A stretch of 64,000 nt of DNA from Ga0077555 sp963746315 (GTDB lineage: Bacteria; Pseudomonadota; Alphaproteobacteria; Rhizobiales; Hyphomicrobiaceae). Positions 1-7,930 of the stretch are shown in pieces. The notes beneath the pieces are model-generated. The model ran no database searches. It saw nothing but the letters and a program-made list of their open reading frames with translations, and was not told the origin of the DNA. How positions within the stretch are numbered: position 1 is the first letter of the stretch; each line of letters opens with the position of its first letter. The position numbers were made by a program, and so were the translations under genes. The stretch lies in the NCBI GenBank assembly GCA_963746315.1, contig CAVVAR010000005.1:248001-312000 (forward strand). Direction: 5' to 3'.

Positions 1-816
1 CTGTGCGAAACCGAGGCGATCTATCGGCTGGCCGCCTTCTCCGAGCTGATCGATCAGCCGGTGATCGTCTATCACGTGTCCACAGCCGAGGGCGCCAAGG
101 TCATCCGCGAGGCCCGCGGGCGCGGCGTGAAGATGTTTGCCGAGACCTGCACGCAATACCTGACGCTGACCGTCGACGATCTGATCAAGCCCGGGCTCGA
201 GGGCGCCAAGTGGGTGTGCAGCCCGCCGTTGCGACAGAAGTCCGACCAGGAGGCGCTGTGGCACGCGCTCGAGATCGGCGACCTGCAGTTCGTCTCGTCG
301 GATCATGCGCCCTACCGGTTCGACGATACGGGGAAACTGCGTGCGGGACCCGAGCCATCGTTCAAGGAGATCGCCAATGGGATGCCGGGCCTCGAGCTCA
401 GATTGCCGTTGCTGTTCGATGCGATGATCTCGAAAGGGCGCTACGGCCTCGACCGCTTCGTCGAGTGGACCGCGACGGGACCTGCGAAGATGTACGGATT
501 GAGCCCTCGCAAAGGGCAGATCACAATCGGCTCGGATGCGGATATCTGCATCTGGGACCCGAAGCGGCGGACCACGATCAGCGATGCCGGGGTGCACGAC
601 AACACCGGCTATACACCATATGCTGGGCGCACGATCGAAGGCTGGCCCGTCACCGTATTGCGGCGAGGCGATATCGTCGCCGACGACGGGAAGTTGAAGG
701 GCAGTGCAGGATCTGGAGCCTTCCTGCCGCGCGAGGCGGGTGAAGCCGCCAATCCGACCGGTCGGCTCAGCCCGGAGTTCGACGAGCAGCGCAATTTCGG
801 CGCGAAACTTTATTGA
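1..816 (+). CDS. Dihydropyrimidinase / D-hydantoinase, C-terminal part (5' end outside window)
   Basis: The reading frame is open from the first base of the window, so the start lies upstream. The visible 271 residues match the C-terminal half of cyclic amidohydrolases that open hydantoin or dihydropyrimidine rings to N-carbamoyl amino acids. The metal-ligand segment SSDHAPYRF is present, followed by ATGPAKMYGL and the GSDADICIWDP beta-sandwich segment typical of the family's C-terminal domain. The product would be a substrate for the N-carbamoyl amino acid hydrolase encoded at 7931-9184. Family is clear; whether the substrate is dihydropyrimidine or a hydantoin cannot be told from this part. 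Confidence 0.9.
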   Translation: MCETEAIYRLAAFSELIDQPVIVYHVSTAEGAKVIREARGRGVKMFAETCTQYLTLTVDDLIKPGLEGAKWVCSPPLRQKSDQEALWHALEIGDLQFVSSDHAPYRFDDTGKLRAGPEPSFKEIANGMPGLELRLPLLFDAMISKGRYGLDRFVEWTATGPAKMYGLSPRKGQITIGSDADICIWDPKRRTTISDAGVHDNTGYTPYAGRTIEGWPVTVLRRGDIVADDGKLKGSAGSGAFLPREAGEAANPTGRLSPEFDEQRNFGAKLY

Positions 817-886
817 ACTGAGCGGGGCGGTCGACGCGGCAAGTCGCAGTGGGGGATCGGAGCTTTTTCGAGAGCGAGGTCGTCAC

Positions 887-1327
887 ATGTGCAACTTCGA
901 TGCGCAGCGGCTCGAGCAACTCTTATCCGCGCTCAAGAGCTGGTCGGATGCCAATAGTCGGGTCAGAGGCCTGGCCTTGGTCGGCTCCTGGGGGGCGGAG
1001 GACCGGCAGCATGCCGAGGCCGATGCGGATATCGTGCTCGTCGTCGACGACCTCGATAGTTTTCGCCATGCGTCCGCATGGATGTCGGAGATCGATTGGA
1101 CGGCGGCTGGGCTTGGTCCCGGGCACTGGAGCGAGTGCGACTACGGCCGCGCCTGCTCGCGTCATCTCACGTTCGAGGACGGCGCGGAGATCGAAGTCAG
1201 CTTCGTGCCGCCCGAGTGGGCCTCCGTCGAGCCCGTCGATCCGGTCACGCGCAGGGTCGCGGGCAACGGCATGCGCGTCGTCCACGACCCCGACGGTCTC
1301 ATGGGGCGCCTATTGACGGCTTTGTAG
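887..1327 (+). CDS. Nucleotidyltransferase-domain protein
   Basis: A 146-residue protein with the nucleotidyltransferase signature GSWGAEDRQHAEADADIVLV, i.e. a GS followed by DxD metal-binding aspartates, as in MNT/aminoglycoside adenylyltransferase-like folds. The ATG is preceded at a good distance by GAGCGAGG, so I prefer it to upstream in-frame starts that would overlap the hydantoinase end. The C-terminal half (EIEVSFVPPEW, then RRVAGNGMRVVHDP) resembles stand-alone nucleotidyltransferases annotated as hypothetical. It could modify a small molecule or be part of a toxin-antitoxin-like pair, but no HEPN partner gene lies beside it. Substrate unknown. Confidence 0.7.
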   Translation: MCNFDAQRLEQLLSALKSWSDANSRVRGLALVGSWGAEDRQHAEADADIVLVVDDLDSFRHASAWMSEIDWTAAGLGPGHWSECDYGRACSRHLTFEDGAEIEVSFVPPEWASVEPVDPVTRRVAGNGMRVVHDPDGLMGRLLTAL

Positions 1328-1341
1328 ACGCCTGCGCGCCT

Positions 1342-1803
1342 TCAATCCGAAACCTCGATCACCATCTCCACCTCGACCGCCATCTGGAATGGCAGCGTCG
1401 CCATGCCCACGGCCGAGCGTCCTCCGCGGCCGGCGTCGCCGAACACCTCGACGAACAGATCCGAGAAGCCGTTGATGACCCTCGGCGGGTCCTCGAAGTC
1501 GGGTGTGGCATTGACCATGCCGAGCACTTTCACGACGCGCTTCACCTTGTCGAGGCTGCCGAGCTGGCCGCGAATGTTGGACAGCATGTTCAGTCCGACG
1601 ACGCGGGCTGCCTGATAGCCTTCGTCGACGGACATCGTGGCGCCGAGCTTGCCCTTGATCAGCGATCCATCAGGAAGCCGTGGTCCGACGCCCGACATGA
1701 AGAGCAGGTTTCCCGTCCGCACACCGCCGACGTAGTTGCCGACCGGCTTGGGCACGGGCGGCAACGCGAGCCCTAGATCCTTCACTTTCTGCTCGGCACT
1801 CAT
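1342..1803 (-). CDS. RidA (YjgF/YER057c/UK114) family protein
   Basis: A 153-residue RidA-type protein of the longer Atu1372-like subgroup (GNYVGGVRTGNLLFMSGVGP near the N-terminus, with a C-terminal FQMAVEVEMVIE strand). Canonical RidA hydrolyses reactive 2-aminoacrylate enamines; the active-site arginine of the classic family, usually near the C-terminus, is not obvious here, so the reaction may differ. The ATG chosen follows AAGGAG with six bases between; an in-frame start five codons upstream has no such site. It lies just downstream of the AtuA/DUF4387 genes on the same strand and may share their transcript. Confidence 0.88.
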   Translation of the reverse strand: MSAEQKVKDLGLALPPVPKPVGNYVGGVRTGNLLFMSGVGPRLPDGSLIKGKLGATMSVDEGYQAARVVGLNMLSNIRGQLGSLDKVKRVVKVLGMVNATPDFEDPPRVINGFSDLFVEVFGDAGRGGRSAVGMATLPFQMAVEVEMVIEVSD

Positions 1804-1843
1804 GGCGGTCTCCTTCAAGCGCTAGACTGAACACAATCGGCCC

Positions 1844-3250
1844 TTATTCGACTTCCTCGACAGCTACGGGAAACAAGGGGCTGAGCTCGTCCACCTGCAT
1901 GATGTGGTAGACCGAGAAGCGGTAGGCATCTCCCGCCGTCAGCTCTGGCGGCGTGAAGGGAAAGCCCAGGTTTCCGGCCGTCGAGATCCGGCCCGGGAAC
2001 GGGGCGTGCAGCAGATACTGCTTGGCGGTGGCTGCCACGGCGCGGGCCTCGTCCTCGTCCTCGCCGATCACCTCGACGATGACGCCGACTTCCTCGGGAA
2101 GCTGGGTCACGGGCTGGCCGCCAACGACGCCGAGGCCATAGAAGCGAAAATAGAGCGTGTACGGGTTGTCGGGCTTCGGCGGCACCAGCTCGCGGATCTG
2201 TGCCTCGACCAGCCCTGCGATCTCGTCGGACTTCTCGATGAAGACGGGATCGGCCGAGCCCGCCACCATGATGGCGCGGGCGCCGACGCGGGTGGCGCCT
2301 TCGATCTTCACGGAATACTGCTTCGTCGGAACCCAGCGGCCACCCGAGACGCGGCAGCGGCGGTCGTCCACGGCCTCGAACTTCGAGTCCTCAAGGTAGA
2401 GCACGCCCTCGGGCTCTGCGACCGAGAGCGGATCAGCCTGCTCGTAAAGGCCGTGCGCCGCGACTGACATTGGTGTCGCCCTGCGCGCCGGGTTCATGCT
2501 CTCGAGGATGAAGCTTTCGCCCTCGAGCGTGCCGAGCATGGCGTCACGTCCGCCGCCCTCGCACGCCAGCGACGCGCACTCGATGATCTTGGCCATCTGC
2601 AGGGCCGGACCGATCGGGAAGCCTAGCTTCTCGGGGAGACACGTGTAGATCCCGGTGTCGCAGGCGCGACCGGCGACGATGACGTCGGGCAGCGTGTCGA
2701 TGGCGCGAACGAAGGCCTCCGTGCCGGCTTGGCCGACGATGCAGGCGGCGCCATCGATCTCAGCGTCGGTGAGGTCCGGCATTGGGCCGATGGCTGCGAT
2801 CTTGCCCGCCTTGGCCTGGCGCTTGATCAGGTCGCGCGGCATCTCGGAGCGGATCGTGGCGAGGCGAAACTTGAGGCCTTCCTCGCGTGCGATCTCTCGG
2901 ATGATCTCGAGCGTCTGGTCGAGGTGGGTGTCGCCGCCGGCTGTTCCCGCCGTGCCGATGACCAGCGGCACCTTCATCGAGAGCGCGCCGACGAGCACCA
3001 TCTTCAGGTCGCGCTTGGTCGAGCGGCGCGCCGTGGCGAGCTTGCCGGAGCCGAGATAGTAGGGGCCGGGATCGACCGAGCCCATGTCGGCGCCGATCAG
3101 GTGCAGGTCGCGCTCGAGGCCGGCGCGGAAGGCCTTCTCGATGATGCCGTAGCCGAGCTGGCCCGACGCCGACATGATGCGGAGCGGCCCCTTCTCCTTC
3201 TGCCATTTCTCGATGATGCGCGCGAAGCTCGTCTGGCGTGCCGGTGCCAT
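1844..3250 (-). CDS. Acyclic terpene utilisation AtuA-type protein (DUF1446)
   Basis: A 468-residue protein of the AtuA/DUF1446 family. Recognisable segments are MSASGQLGYGIIEKAF at the N-terminus, the glycine-rich GTAGTAGGDTHLDQTLEII, and VAGRACDTGIYTCLP in the middle. AtuA was first described in acyclic terpene (citronellol/geraniol) degradation in Pseudomonas, but most family members sit in other catabolic operons and their reaction is unknown. It is translated after the DUF4387 gene with three bases between, so the two are co-expressed and probably act together. No other atu genes (acyl-CoA carboxylase subunits) are seen, so terpene degradation is not supported. Confidence 0.88.
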   Translation of the reverse strand: MAPARQTSFARIIEKWQKEKGPLRIMSASGQLGYGIIEKAFRAGLERDLHLIGADMGSVDPGPYYLGSGKLATARRSTKRDLKMVLVGALSMKVPLVIGTAGTAGGDTHLDQTLEIIREIAREEGLKFRLATIRSEMPRDLIKRQAKAGKIAAIGPMPDLTDAEIDGAACIVGQAGTEAFVRAIDTLPDVIVAGRACDTGIYTCLPEKLGFPIGPALQMAKIIECASLACEGGGRDAMLGTLEGESFILESMNPARRATPMSVAAHGLYEQADPLSVAEPEGVLYLEDSKFEAVDDRRCRVSGGRWVPTKQYSVKIEGATRVGARAIMVAGSADPVFIEKSDEIAGLVEAQIRELVPPKPDNPYTLYFRFYGLGVVGGQPVTQLPEEVGVIVEVIGEDEDEARAVAATAKQYLLHAPFPGRISTAGNLGFPFTPPELTAGDAYRFSVYHIMQVDELSPLFPVAVEEVE

Positions 3251-3253
3251 GGT

Positions 3254-3550
3254 TCAAATCTCCACGTCGATCATGGGGCGGTGCTGCTGGGCGCCGTAGA
3301 CGTCGGTGTCGCCCGGAGTGCCGGCGATGACACGGCGGGGGAGCACGATCTTGATGGCGTTGGCGGCCGGGTAAGGGATCACCTCGGCCTCGGCGACGCC
3401 GTAACGCTGGGCGATGACGGCTGGTTTCATGGACGGTGCGGCAAGGGCGCGGGCATAGAGCTTCGGGTCGTCGAACATCAGGTCGATGGTGACCTGCGTC
3501 GGGCCGGCGTTCTTGGAACGGATGACGCGGGCGGCGTCTCTGAGGCGCAT
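3254..3550 (-). CDS. DUF4387 domain-containing protein
   Basis: A 98-residue protein that matches the small DUF4387 family usually found fused to or beside AtuA/DUF1446 proteins. It begins MRLRDAARVIRSKNAGPTQVTIDL and ends with the IDVEI tail. The start is the ATG placed after GAAAGGCAA; longer in-frame extensions upstream look like non-coding GC-rich sequence. It is the first gene of the DUF4387-AtuA pair. Its biochemical role is unknown; the constant pairing suggests a subunit or accessory domain of one enzyme. Confidence 0.85.
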   Translation of the reverse strand: MRLRDAARVIRSKNAGPTQVTIDLMFDDPKLYARALAAPSMKPAVIAQRYGVAEAEVIPYPAANAIKIVLPRRVIAGTPGDTDVYGAQQHRPMIDVEI

Positions 3551-3620
3551 GGGGATTGCCTTTCGGGATGTCTGCGACTGATCCTCGCGTGATCCGGCGC
3601 TTGCGGCAACCTCCGACCTG

Positions 3621-4253
3621 CTACGAACGTCCCGGCCGCTCGCGGTAGCGGGGCAGCGACCAGCCCCAGTGGAGGGCTGCACCGCGAAGGACAAAGCCGG
3701 TGAGGAAGCCGGCGACGAGCGCTGTCGAGCCGGGCAATCCGGCGAGGCGGCAGCCGACGAAAACGCCCGCAGCGACCAGGGCGGCTGTGACGTAGATCTC
3801 GCGGCTGAGGATCACGGGCGTCTCGCCGCCGAGGATGTCGCGGATGATGCCGCCGAACGTCGCCGTGACGACGCCCATGACGACCGATGCCAAAGCGCCT
3901 GCGCCGGCCGCCATCGCAAGATCGGCGCCGGTGACGGCAAACAGCGCCAGCCCCGCGGCATCGAGCCAGAGCAGAAGGCGCATCCGGGATTGCAGTATGT
4001 GAGCCGTGAAGAAGACCAGGGTCGCCACGGCAACGCAGGCGATCAGCGGGGTGGGGCGCTGGACCCAGCCGACGGGCGTCACGCCGAGCAGCACGTCTCG
4101 GAGCGTACCGCCTCCGATGCCAGTCGCGGTGGCGAGGAGTGCAAAGCCAAAAATGTCCATCTGCTTGCGCGAGGCGACCAGCGCACCCGTTGCCGCAAAA
4201 ACGATCAAGCCGATCCAGTCGAGTGTGGCGGTCAATCCGGCCAGCGTGGTCAA
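3621..4253 (-). CDS. Trimeric intracellular cation channel (TRIC/UPF0126) family membrane protein
   Basis: A 210-residue inner-membrane protein with about seven hydrophobic segments arranged as two repeated halves. Each half carries the family hallmark: GIGGGTLRDVLLG in the first and FGGIIRDILGGETP in the second. Bacterial members (YicG-like) form trimeric cation or glycine-type channels. Its ATG overlaps the stop of the upstream 100-residue gene by four bases, so the two are translationally coupled. Substrate in this organism is unknown. Confidence 0.9.
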   Translation of the reverse strand: MTTLAGLTATLDWIGLIVFAATGALVASRKQMDIFGFALLATATGIGGGTLRDVLLGVTPVGWVQRPTPLIACVAVATLVFFTAHILQSRMRLLLWLDAAGLALFAVTGADLAMAAGAGALASVVMGVVTATFGGIIRDILGGETPVILSREIYVTAALVAAGVFVGCRLAGLPGSTALVAGFLTGFVLRGAALHWGWSLPRYRERPGRS

Positions 4254-4552
4254 GCGGCGCTCTCGATCTCGGCAACGGCTTTCGCGACGTCGTCGCTGGT
4301 TAGCGTCCAGTCGTTGTCGAGGTTGGCGATCACCTTGCGCATGAAGCGCTCGGAGAGGCCGATGGCGCGAGTCTTGTCGCCGAGATGATCGTAGAGGATG
4401 GCAAGGGCGAGTTGCTGCGGGCTCTCGCCTTCATAGGTCCACTCGAAGCCCCAAGTCGTGAACTTGGAGACCTCGTAGTGCTCCGGCAGCGGTTTACCGT
4501 CGACGGTGACGAGCAGGCCGTCGAATGCGCGCTTGCCCTCGTAGGTTTTCAT
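4250..4552 (-). CDS. Hypothetical protein, DUF6166-like
   Basis: A 100-residue soluble protein (MKTYEGKRAFDGLLVTVDGK..., with WGFEWTYEGESPQQLALAIL) that resembles the DUF6166 family of short proteins found on phages, plasmids and chromosomes; function unknown. Its stop overlaps the start of the TRIC-type channel gene, so the two form a small operon. No transmembrane segment or signal peptide. The start is the only ATG near the N-terminal conserved segment. Confidence 0.75.
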   Translation of the reverse strand: MKTYEGKRAFDGLLVTVDGKPLPEHYEVSKFTTWGFEWTYEGESPQQLALAILYDHLGDKTRAIGLSERFMRKVIANLDNDWTLTSDDVAKAVAEIESAA

Positions 4553-4667
4553 GGCCGCGACGTGCCTCCCTATGCCGTTGGTGCCGTGTGAGCTTCCGCT
4601 CTCTGATATATCACTGGCAGGCTACGCGCGTTGCACCCGGTTTTCCAGTCCGCCAGGTTGCTCCAGA

Positions 4668-5771
4668 TCAGATGGCGTCCGCCACCATCTCGGCCAGCGC
4701 CATCGAGGCGGTGAGGCCGGGGCTCTCGATGCCGAACAGCAGCATCAGGCCGGGGAGGCCGTGCGTTGCGGGGCCGTGCAGGAAGAAGTCGGGCACCGGC
4801 TCGCCCTCGCGGTAGAGCTTGGGGCGGATGCCGGTGTAGTCGGCGTGTAGTCGCGAAGGATCGAGGCCGGGATAGTACGTGCGGATGAAGCCGAGGAATT
4901 TCTCGATCTTCGTCTCGTCGAACGAATAGTCGATCTCCGGAATCCACTCGATGTCGGGGCCGAACTTGCAACGACCGCCGATGTCGACCGTGACGTGGAG
5001 GCCGAGCCACGCGCCGTCCGGCATCGGGTAGATGTGCCGGCCGAACGGCGATTTTCCGGCAAGCGCGTAGTACTGGCCGACAGCGTAGTAGGTCTCGGGT
5101 GGGCGATAGTTGCCGTCCCAGGGCAAGGTGCGGGCGAGCTTCGAGGCGTGCAGCCCCGCGGAGACGACGAGGCGCTTCGCGGTGATCACGTCCGCATCGC
5201 CGTCGCCGACGGCCACCCGGTAGAGGCCGGATGGTGCGATGCCGAGGCTCTTTACCTGCGTGTTTAGTACAACCTGGGCGCCGTTGCTCTCGGCGTGGCC
5301 CTGCAACGCGATCATCAGGCCGTGGCTGTCGACAATGCCGGTCGAGGGTGAGAGCATGGCGGCGACGCAAGCGACCTCGGGCTCGAGCTTCCGGGCCTCC
5401 TCGCCTGTCAGCGGCACCAGGTCGTCGACGCCATTCTTGATCGCCGTCTCCTGGATGGCCTTCAGCTTGGGGATCTGGCTCTCCGTGGTGGCGACCAGCA
5501 GCTTGGTGATCGGCTTGTGGTCGACACCGTTCTCGGCGCAGAAGGCGTAGAGCCGCTTCTTTCCCTCGACGCACAACTTGGCGCGGAGCGAACCGGGCGG
5601 ATAGTAAATGCCGGCGTGGATCACCTCGCTGTTGCGGGACGAGGTTTCCGAGCCGATGATGTCGTGCTGCTCGAGGACCATGACGTCCTGACCTCTGAGC
5701 GCCAGCTCGCGTGCGATGGCGAGGCCGACGACACCGGCTCCGATCACGATTGTCTCGACGTCAGCGGACAT
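4668..5771 (-). CDS. FAD-dependent oxidoreductase, L-2-hydroxyglutarate oxidase (LhgO)-like
   Basis: A 367-residue flavoprotein with an N-terminal Rossmann FAD-binding motif (VIGAGVVGLAIARELALRG) followed by TSSRNSEVIHAGIYYPPGS, a signature of the LhgO/D-amino-acid-oxidase-like subfamily in which SRNSEVIH lies near the flavin. The C-terminal ADYTGIRPKLYREGE and FGIESPGLTASMALAE close the FAD domain. LhgO homologues oxidise L-2-hydroxyglutarate to 2-oxoglutarate and pass electrons to quinone; related proteins act on other 2-hydroxy acids or sarcosine-like substrates, so the substrate is inferred. The ATG used precedes MSADVETIVIG; a 20-codon in-frame extension lacks family similarity. Confidence 0.87.
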   Translation of the reverse strand: MSADVETIVIGAGVVGLAIARELALRGQDVMVLEQHDIIGSETSSRNSEVIHAGIYYPPGSLRAKLCVEGKKRLYAFCAENGVDHKPITKLLVATTESQIPKLKAIQETAIKNGVDDLVPLTGEEARKLEPEVACVAAMLSPSTGIVDSHGLMIALQGHAESNGAQVVLNTQVKSLGIAPSGLYRVAVGDGDADVITAKRLVVSAGLHASKLARTLPWDGNYRPPETYYAVGQYYALAGKSPFGRHIYPMPDGAWLGLHVTVDIGGRCKFGPDIEWIPEIDYSFDETKIEKFLGFIRTYYPGLDPSRLHADYTGIRPKLYREGEPVPDFFLHGPATHGLPGLMLLFGIESPGLTASMALAEMVADAI

Positions 5772-5856
5772 GGGTCCTCGGCTCCTTGCTTTTGTGCCCG
5801 GCGCGGTCTGATGGCATGATTTCGAGCCCATGAACAGTGAGCGACAGGAGGCATCC

Positions 5857-6279
5857 TTGACGAGCGAGACACCGTTCCGGCCATTGGGGCTCGATCACGT
5901 CGTGCTGAGGGTGGCTGATGTAGCGCGTGCGCAGGCCTTTTATTGCGACGTACTGGGCGCCCAGGTCGAGAAGGTGCAGGAGGCGCTGGGGCTCTATCAG
6001 CTCCGGGCCGGCACCGCGCTCATCGACCTCGTCGATCTCCAAGGTGAGCTTGGACGGAAGGGCGGGGCCGCGCCAGGTGCCGAGGGACGCAACATGGACC
6101 ACCTGTGCCTCCGGATCGAGCCGTTCGTCGAGGCGGCGCTCGGCGGGCATCTGCGGAAGCACGGCATCGAGCCGGGAGAGGTCGTGAGCCGCTACGGCGC
6201 CGAAGGTCAGGGGCCGTCGATGTACATCACGGACCCGGACGGTAACAGCGTCGAGCTGAAGGGGCCGCCCTACGCATGA
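5857..6279 (+). CDS. VOC family protein (glyoxalase/bleomycin resistance fold)
   Basis: A roughly 140-residue single vicinal-oxygen-chelate module. LDHVVLRVADVARAQAFYCDVLG starts the first beta-alpha-beta-beta-beta unit and MDHLCLRIE the second, and the C-terminal YITDPDGNSVELK carries the usual glutamate metal ligand; His in LDHVV and MDHL are the likely partner ligands. A strong AGGAGG lies five bases before a TTG codon, which I take as the start; an in-frame ATG nine codons earlier (5830) has no ribosome-binding site. It overlaps the next gene, for 3-methyladenine glycosylase, by four bases. Substrate unknown. Confidence 0.85.
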   Translation: MTSETPFRPLGLDHVVLRVADVARAQAFYCDVLGAQVEKVQEALGLYQLRAGTALIDLVDLQGELGRKGGAAPGAEGRNMDHLCLRIEPFVEAALGGHLRKHGIEPGEVVSRYGAEGQGPSMYITDPDGNSVELKGPPYA

Positions 6280-6992
6280 CCGCTTTCAAGACGATCCGCG
6301 CGCGAGCCGAGAAGCGAAAGGGTGGGGCGAAGGCGCTTTCGGCCTTATTGCCGGAGGTGCCGAGCAACGAGGCGCTCGCGAGGGTCGGCGACGACCGGGT
6401 CCTCGCCGAGATGGCCAAGCGCATCTTCTGCTCGGGATTCGTCTGGCGTGTGATCGAGCAGAAGTGGCCAGGCTTCGAAGCTGCCTTCGAGGGCTTCGAC
6501 GTAGCGCGGCTCAATTTCGAGCCGGACGAGTTCTGGGAGCGGTTGGCCTCGGATACGCGGATCGTGCGGCATCCGCAGAAGATCAAGTCGGTACGGGAGA
6601 ATGCGCGCTTCGTCGCCGAGATCGCCGCGGAGCACGGCAGCTTCGGACGTTTTTTCGCGGAGTGGCCGAAGGACGATCAGGTCGGCCTCCTCGAGCTTTT
6701 GGCAAAGCGTGGCTCGCGGCTCGGCGGGCGGACGGGGCAGTATTTCCTGCGCTTCATCGGCTGGGACGGGTTCGTGCTGTCGAACGATGTCGTGCTGTGC
6801 CTGCGCGATGCGGGCTGCGACATCGCCGAGACGCCGTCGTCGAAGAAGGACCTGCGCAAGGCCCAGGAGCAGCTGAACGCCTGGGCCAAGGAGAGCCGGC
6901 TCTCCATGGTCCACGTCTCACGAATTTGCGCCATGTCGATCGGCGAGAACTATGCGGCTGAGAGGCTGGCTGAGATGGGGAGTGAGGAGTAG
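6276..6992 (+). CDS. DNA-3-methyladenine glycosylase I family protein
   Basis: A 238-residue protein of the Tag-like base excision repair family, which removes 3-methyladenine from alkylated DNA. Supporting segments are FCSGFVWRVIEQKWPGFEAAF, FDVARLNFEPDEFWERLASDTRIVRHPQKI, and the later GGRTGQYFLRFIGWDGFVLS helix-hairpin-helix region. The classic Tag zinc ligands are not all apparent, which fits the divergent alphaproteobacterial branch. It is translationally coupled to the VOC gene by an ATGA overlap. Cytosolic; confident of family, less so of exact substrate range. Confidence 0.82.
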   Translation: MTAFKTIRARAEKRKGGAKALSALLPEVPSNEALARVGDDRVLAEMAKRIFCSGFVWRVIEQKWPGFEAAFEGFDVARLNFEPDEFWERLASDTRIVRHPQKIKSVRENARFVAEIAAEHGSFGRFFAEWPKDDQVGLLELLAKRGSRLGGRTGQYFLRFIGWDGFVLSNDVVLCLRDAGCDIAETPSSKKDLRKAQEQLNAWAKESRLSMVHVSRICAMSIGENYAAERLAEMGSEE

Positions 6993-7064
6993 GTTGCGCT
7001 GGTCCGAATTGGGGGACTTCTCACGGCATGATATAAAGCGCTCTCGTATTCCAGGAGAGTTTGC

Positions 7065-7871
7065 ATGACGATTTCTTCTACTTTTCTTGCCGCCGATGGC
7101 GATGGCTACGAGCTTCAAATGGGCCGTTGGAGCCGACGGCTCGCTCCTGACTTCGTTACCTTTGCCGGCGTCGATGCTGGCCACGTTCTGGACGTCGGTT
7201 GTGGAACGGGAAGTCTGGCGTCTGCGCTGGCCCGGCGGTCTGGCATCGTCAGTGTCAAGGGCGTCGATTTCTCGGACGCCTACGTCCGGCACGCGAGAAG
7301 CCGCAATGCCGATGCCCGCGTCGACTTCCAGGTCGGGGACGCCTGTGCGATGCCGTTTCCAGATGGAAGCTTCGATGCCACTCTTTCGCAGCTCGTTCTG
7401 CAGTTCGTTCCCGAGCCGGAGCGTGCGATCAGGGAAATGCGCAGAGTGACCAAGCCGGGCGGCACGGTCGCGGCTGCCGTTTGGGACTCCAGAGGGGGCT
7501 TCGTGGCCTATCGGATCTTCTGGGATACCGCGGCGATGCTCGATCCTGCCGCCGATACACGACGGGCCAAAGGCTGTGCGCGGGCAATCACGCATCCCGG
7601 CGGGCTCGCCCAGGCCTGGCATGCGGCCGGTCTCGTGAACGTCGCGCAGGACATGCTCACCATCCGCATGGACTTTTCGTCGTTCGCGGATTTCTGGAAG
7701 CCTGTCGAAGGTCGGGACGGTCCCTTCGCGGAATACGCCAGCACTCTCGCTTCGGATGCGAAGGCGCGGCTGCGCGAGGCCCTCCAGCGAGCCTACCTCG
7801 ACGGAGCTGCCGACGGTGAGCGGTCCTATGCGGCGACGGCTTGGGTCGTCAAAGGCACCGTTCCCTCATAG
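7065..7871 (+). CDS. Class I SAM-dependent methyltransferase
   Basis: A 268-residue methyltransferase of the UbiE/Methyltransf_11 type. The SAM-binding motif I is LDVGCGTGSLASALA, the acidic motif II region is VKGVDFSDAYVRHAR, and DGSFDATLSQLVLQFVPEPERAIREM gives motifs III-IV. The ATG is preceded by AGGAGAG seven bases upstream. It stands alone between convergent genes, so the genetic context does not suggest a substrate; close relatives are annotated as general methyltransferases. Confidence 0.88.
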   Translation: MTISSTFLAADGDGYELQMGRWSRRLAPDFVTFAGVDAGHVLDVGCGTGSLASALARRSGIVSVKGVDFSDAYVRHARSRNADARVDFQVGDACAMPFPDGSFDATLSQLVLQFVPEPERAIREMRRVTKPGGTVAAAVWDSRGGFVAYRIFWDTAAMLDPAADTRRAKGCARAITHPGGLAQAWHAAGLVNVAQDMLTIRMDFSSFADFWKPVEGRDGPFAEYASTLASDAKARLREALQRAYLDGAADGERSYAATAWVVKGTVPS

Positions 7872-7930
7872 AAGGAACGGTAACCAGCACGAGCAAGCCG
7901 AGATCAGGCGTACCGAGCACCAATGCCGCT

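Noticed and set aside
4570..5574. Long minus-strand open frame (334 codons) within the FAD oxidoreductase gene
   Set aside because: Arg/His/Pro-rich out-of-frame translation of GC-rich coding sequence; the oxidoreductase frame has clear family motifs.
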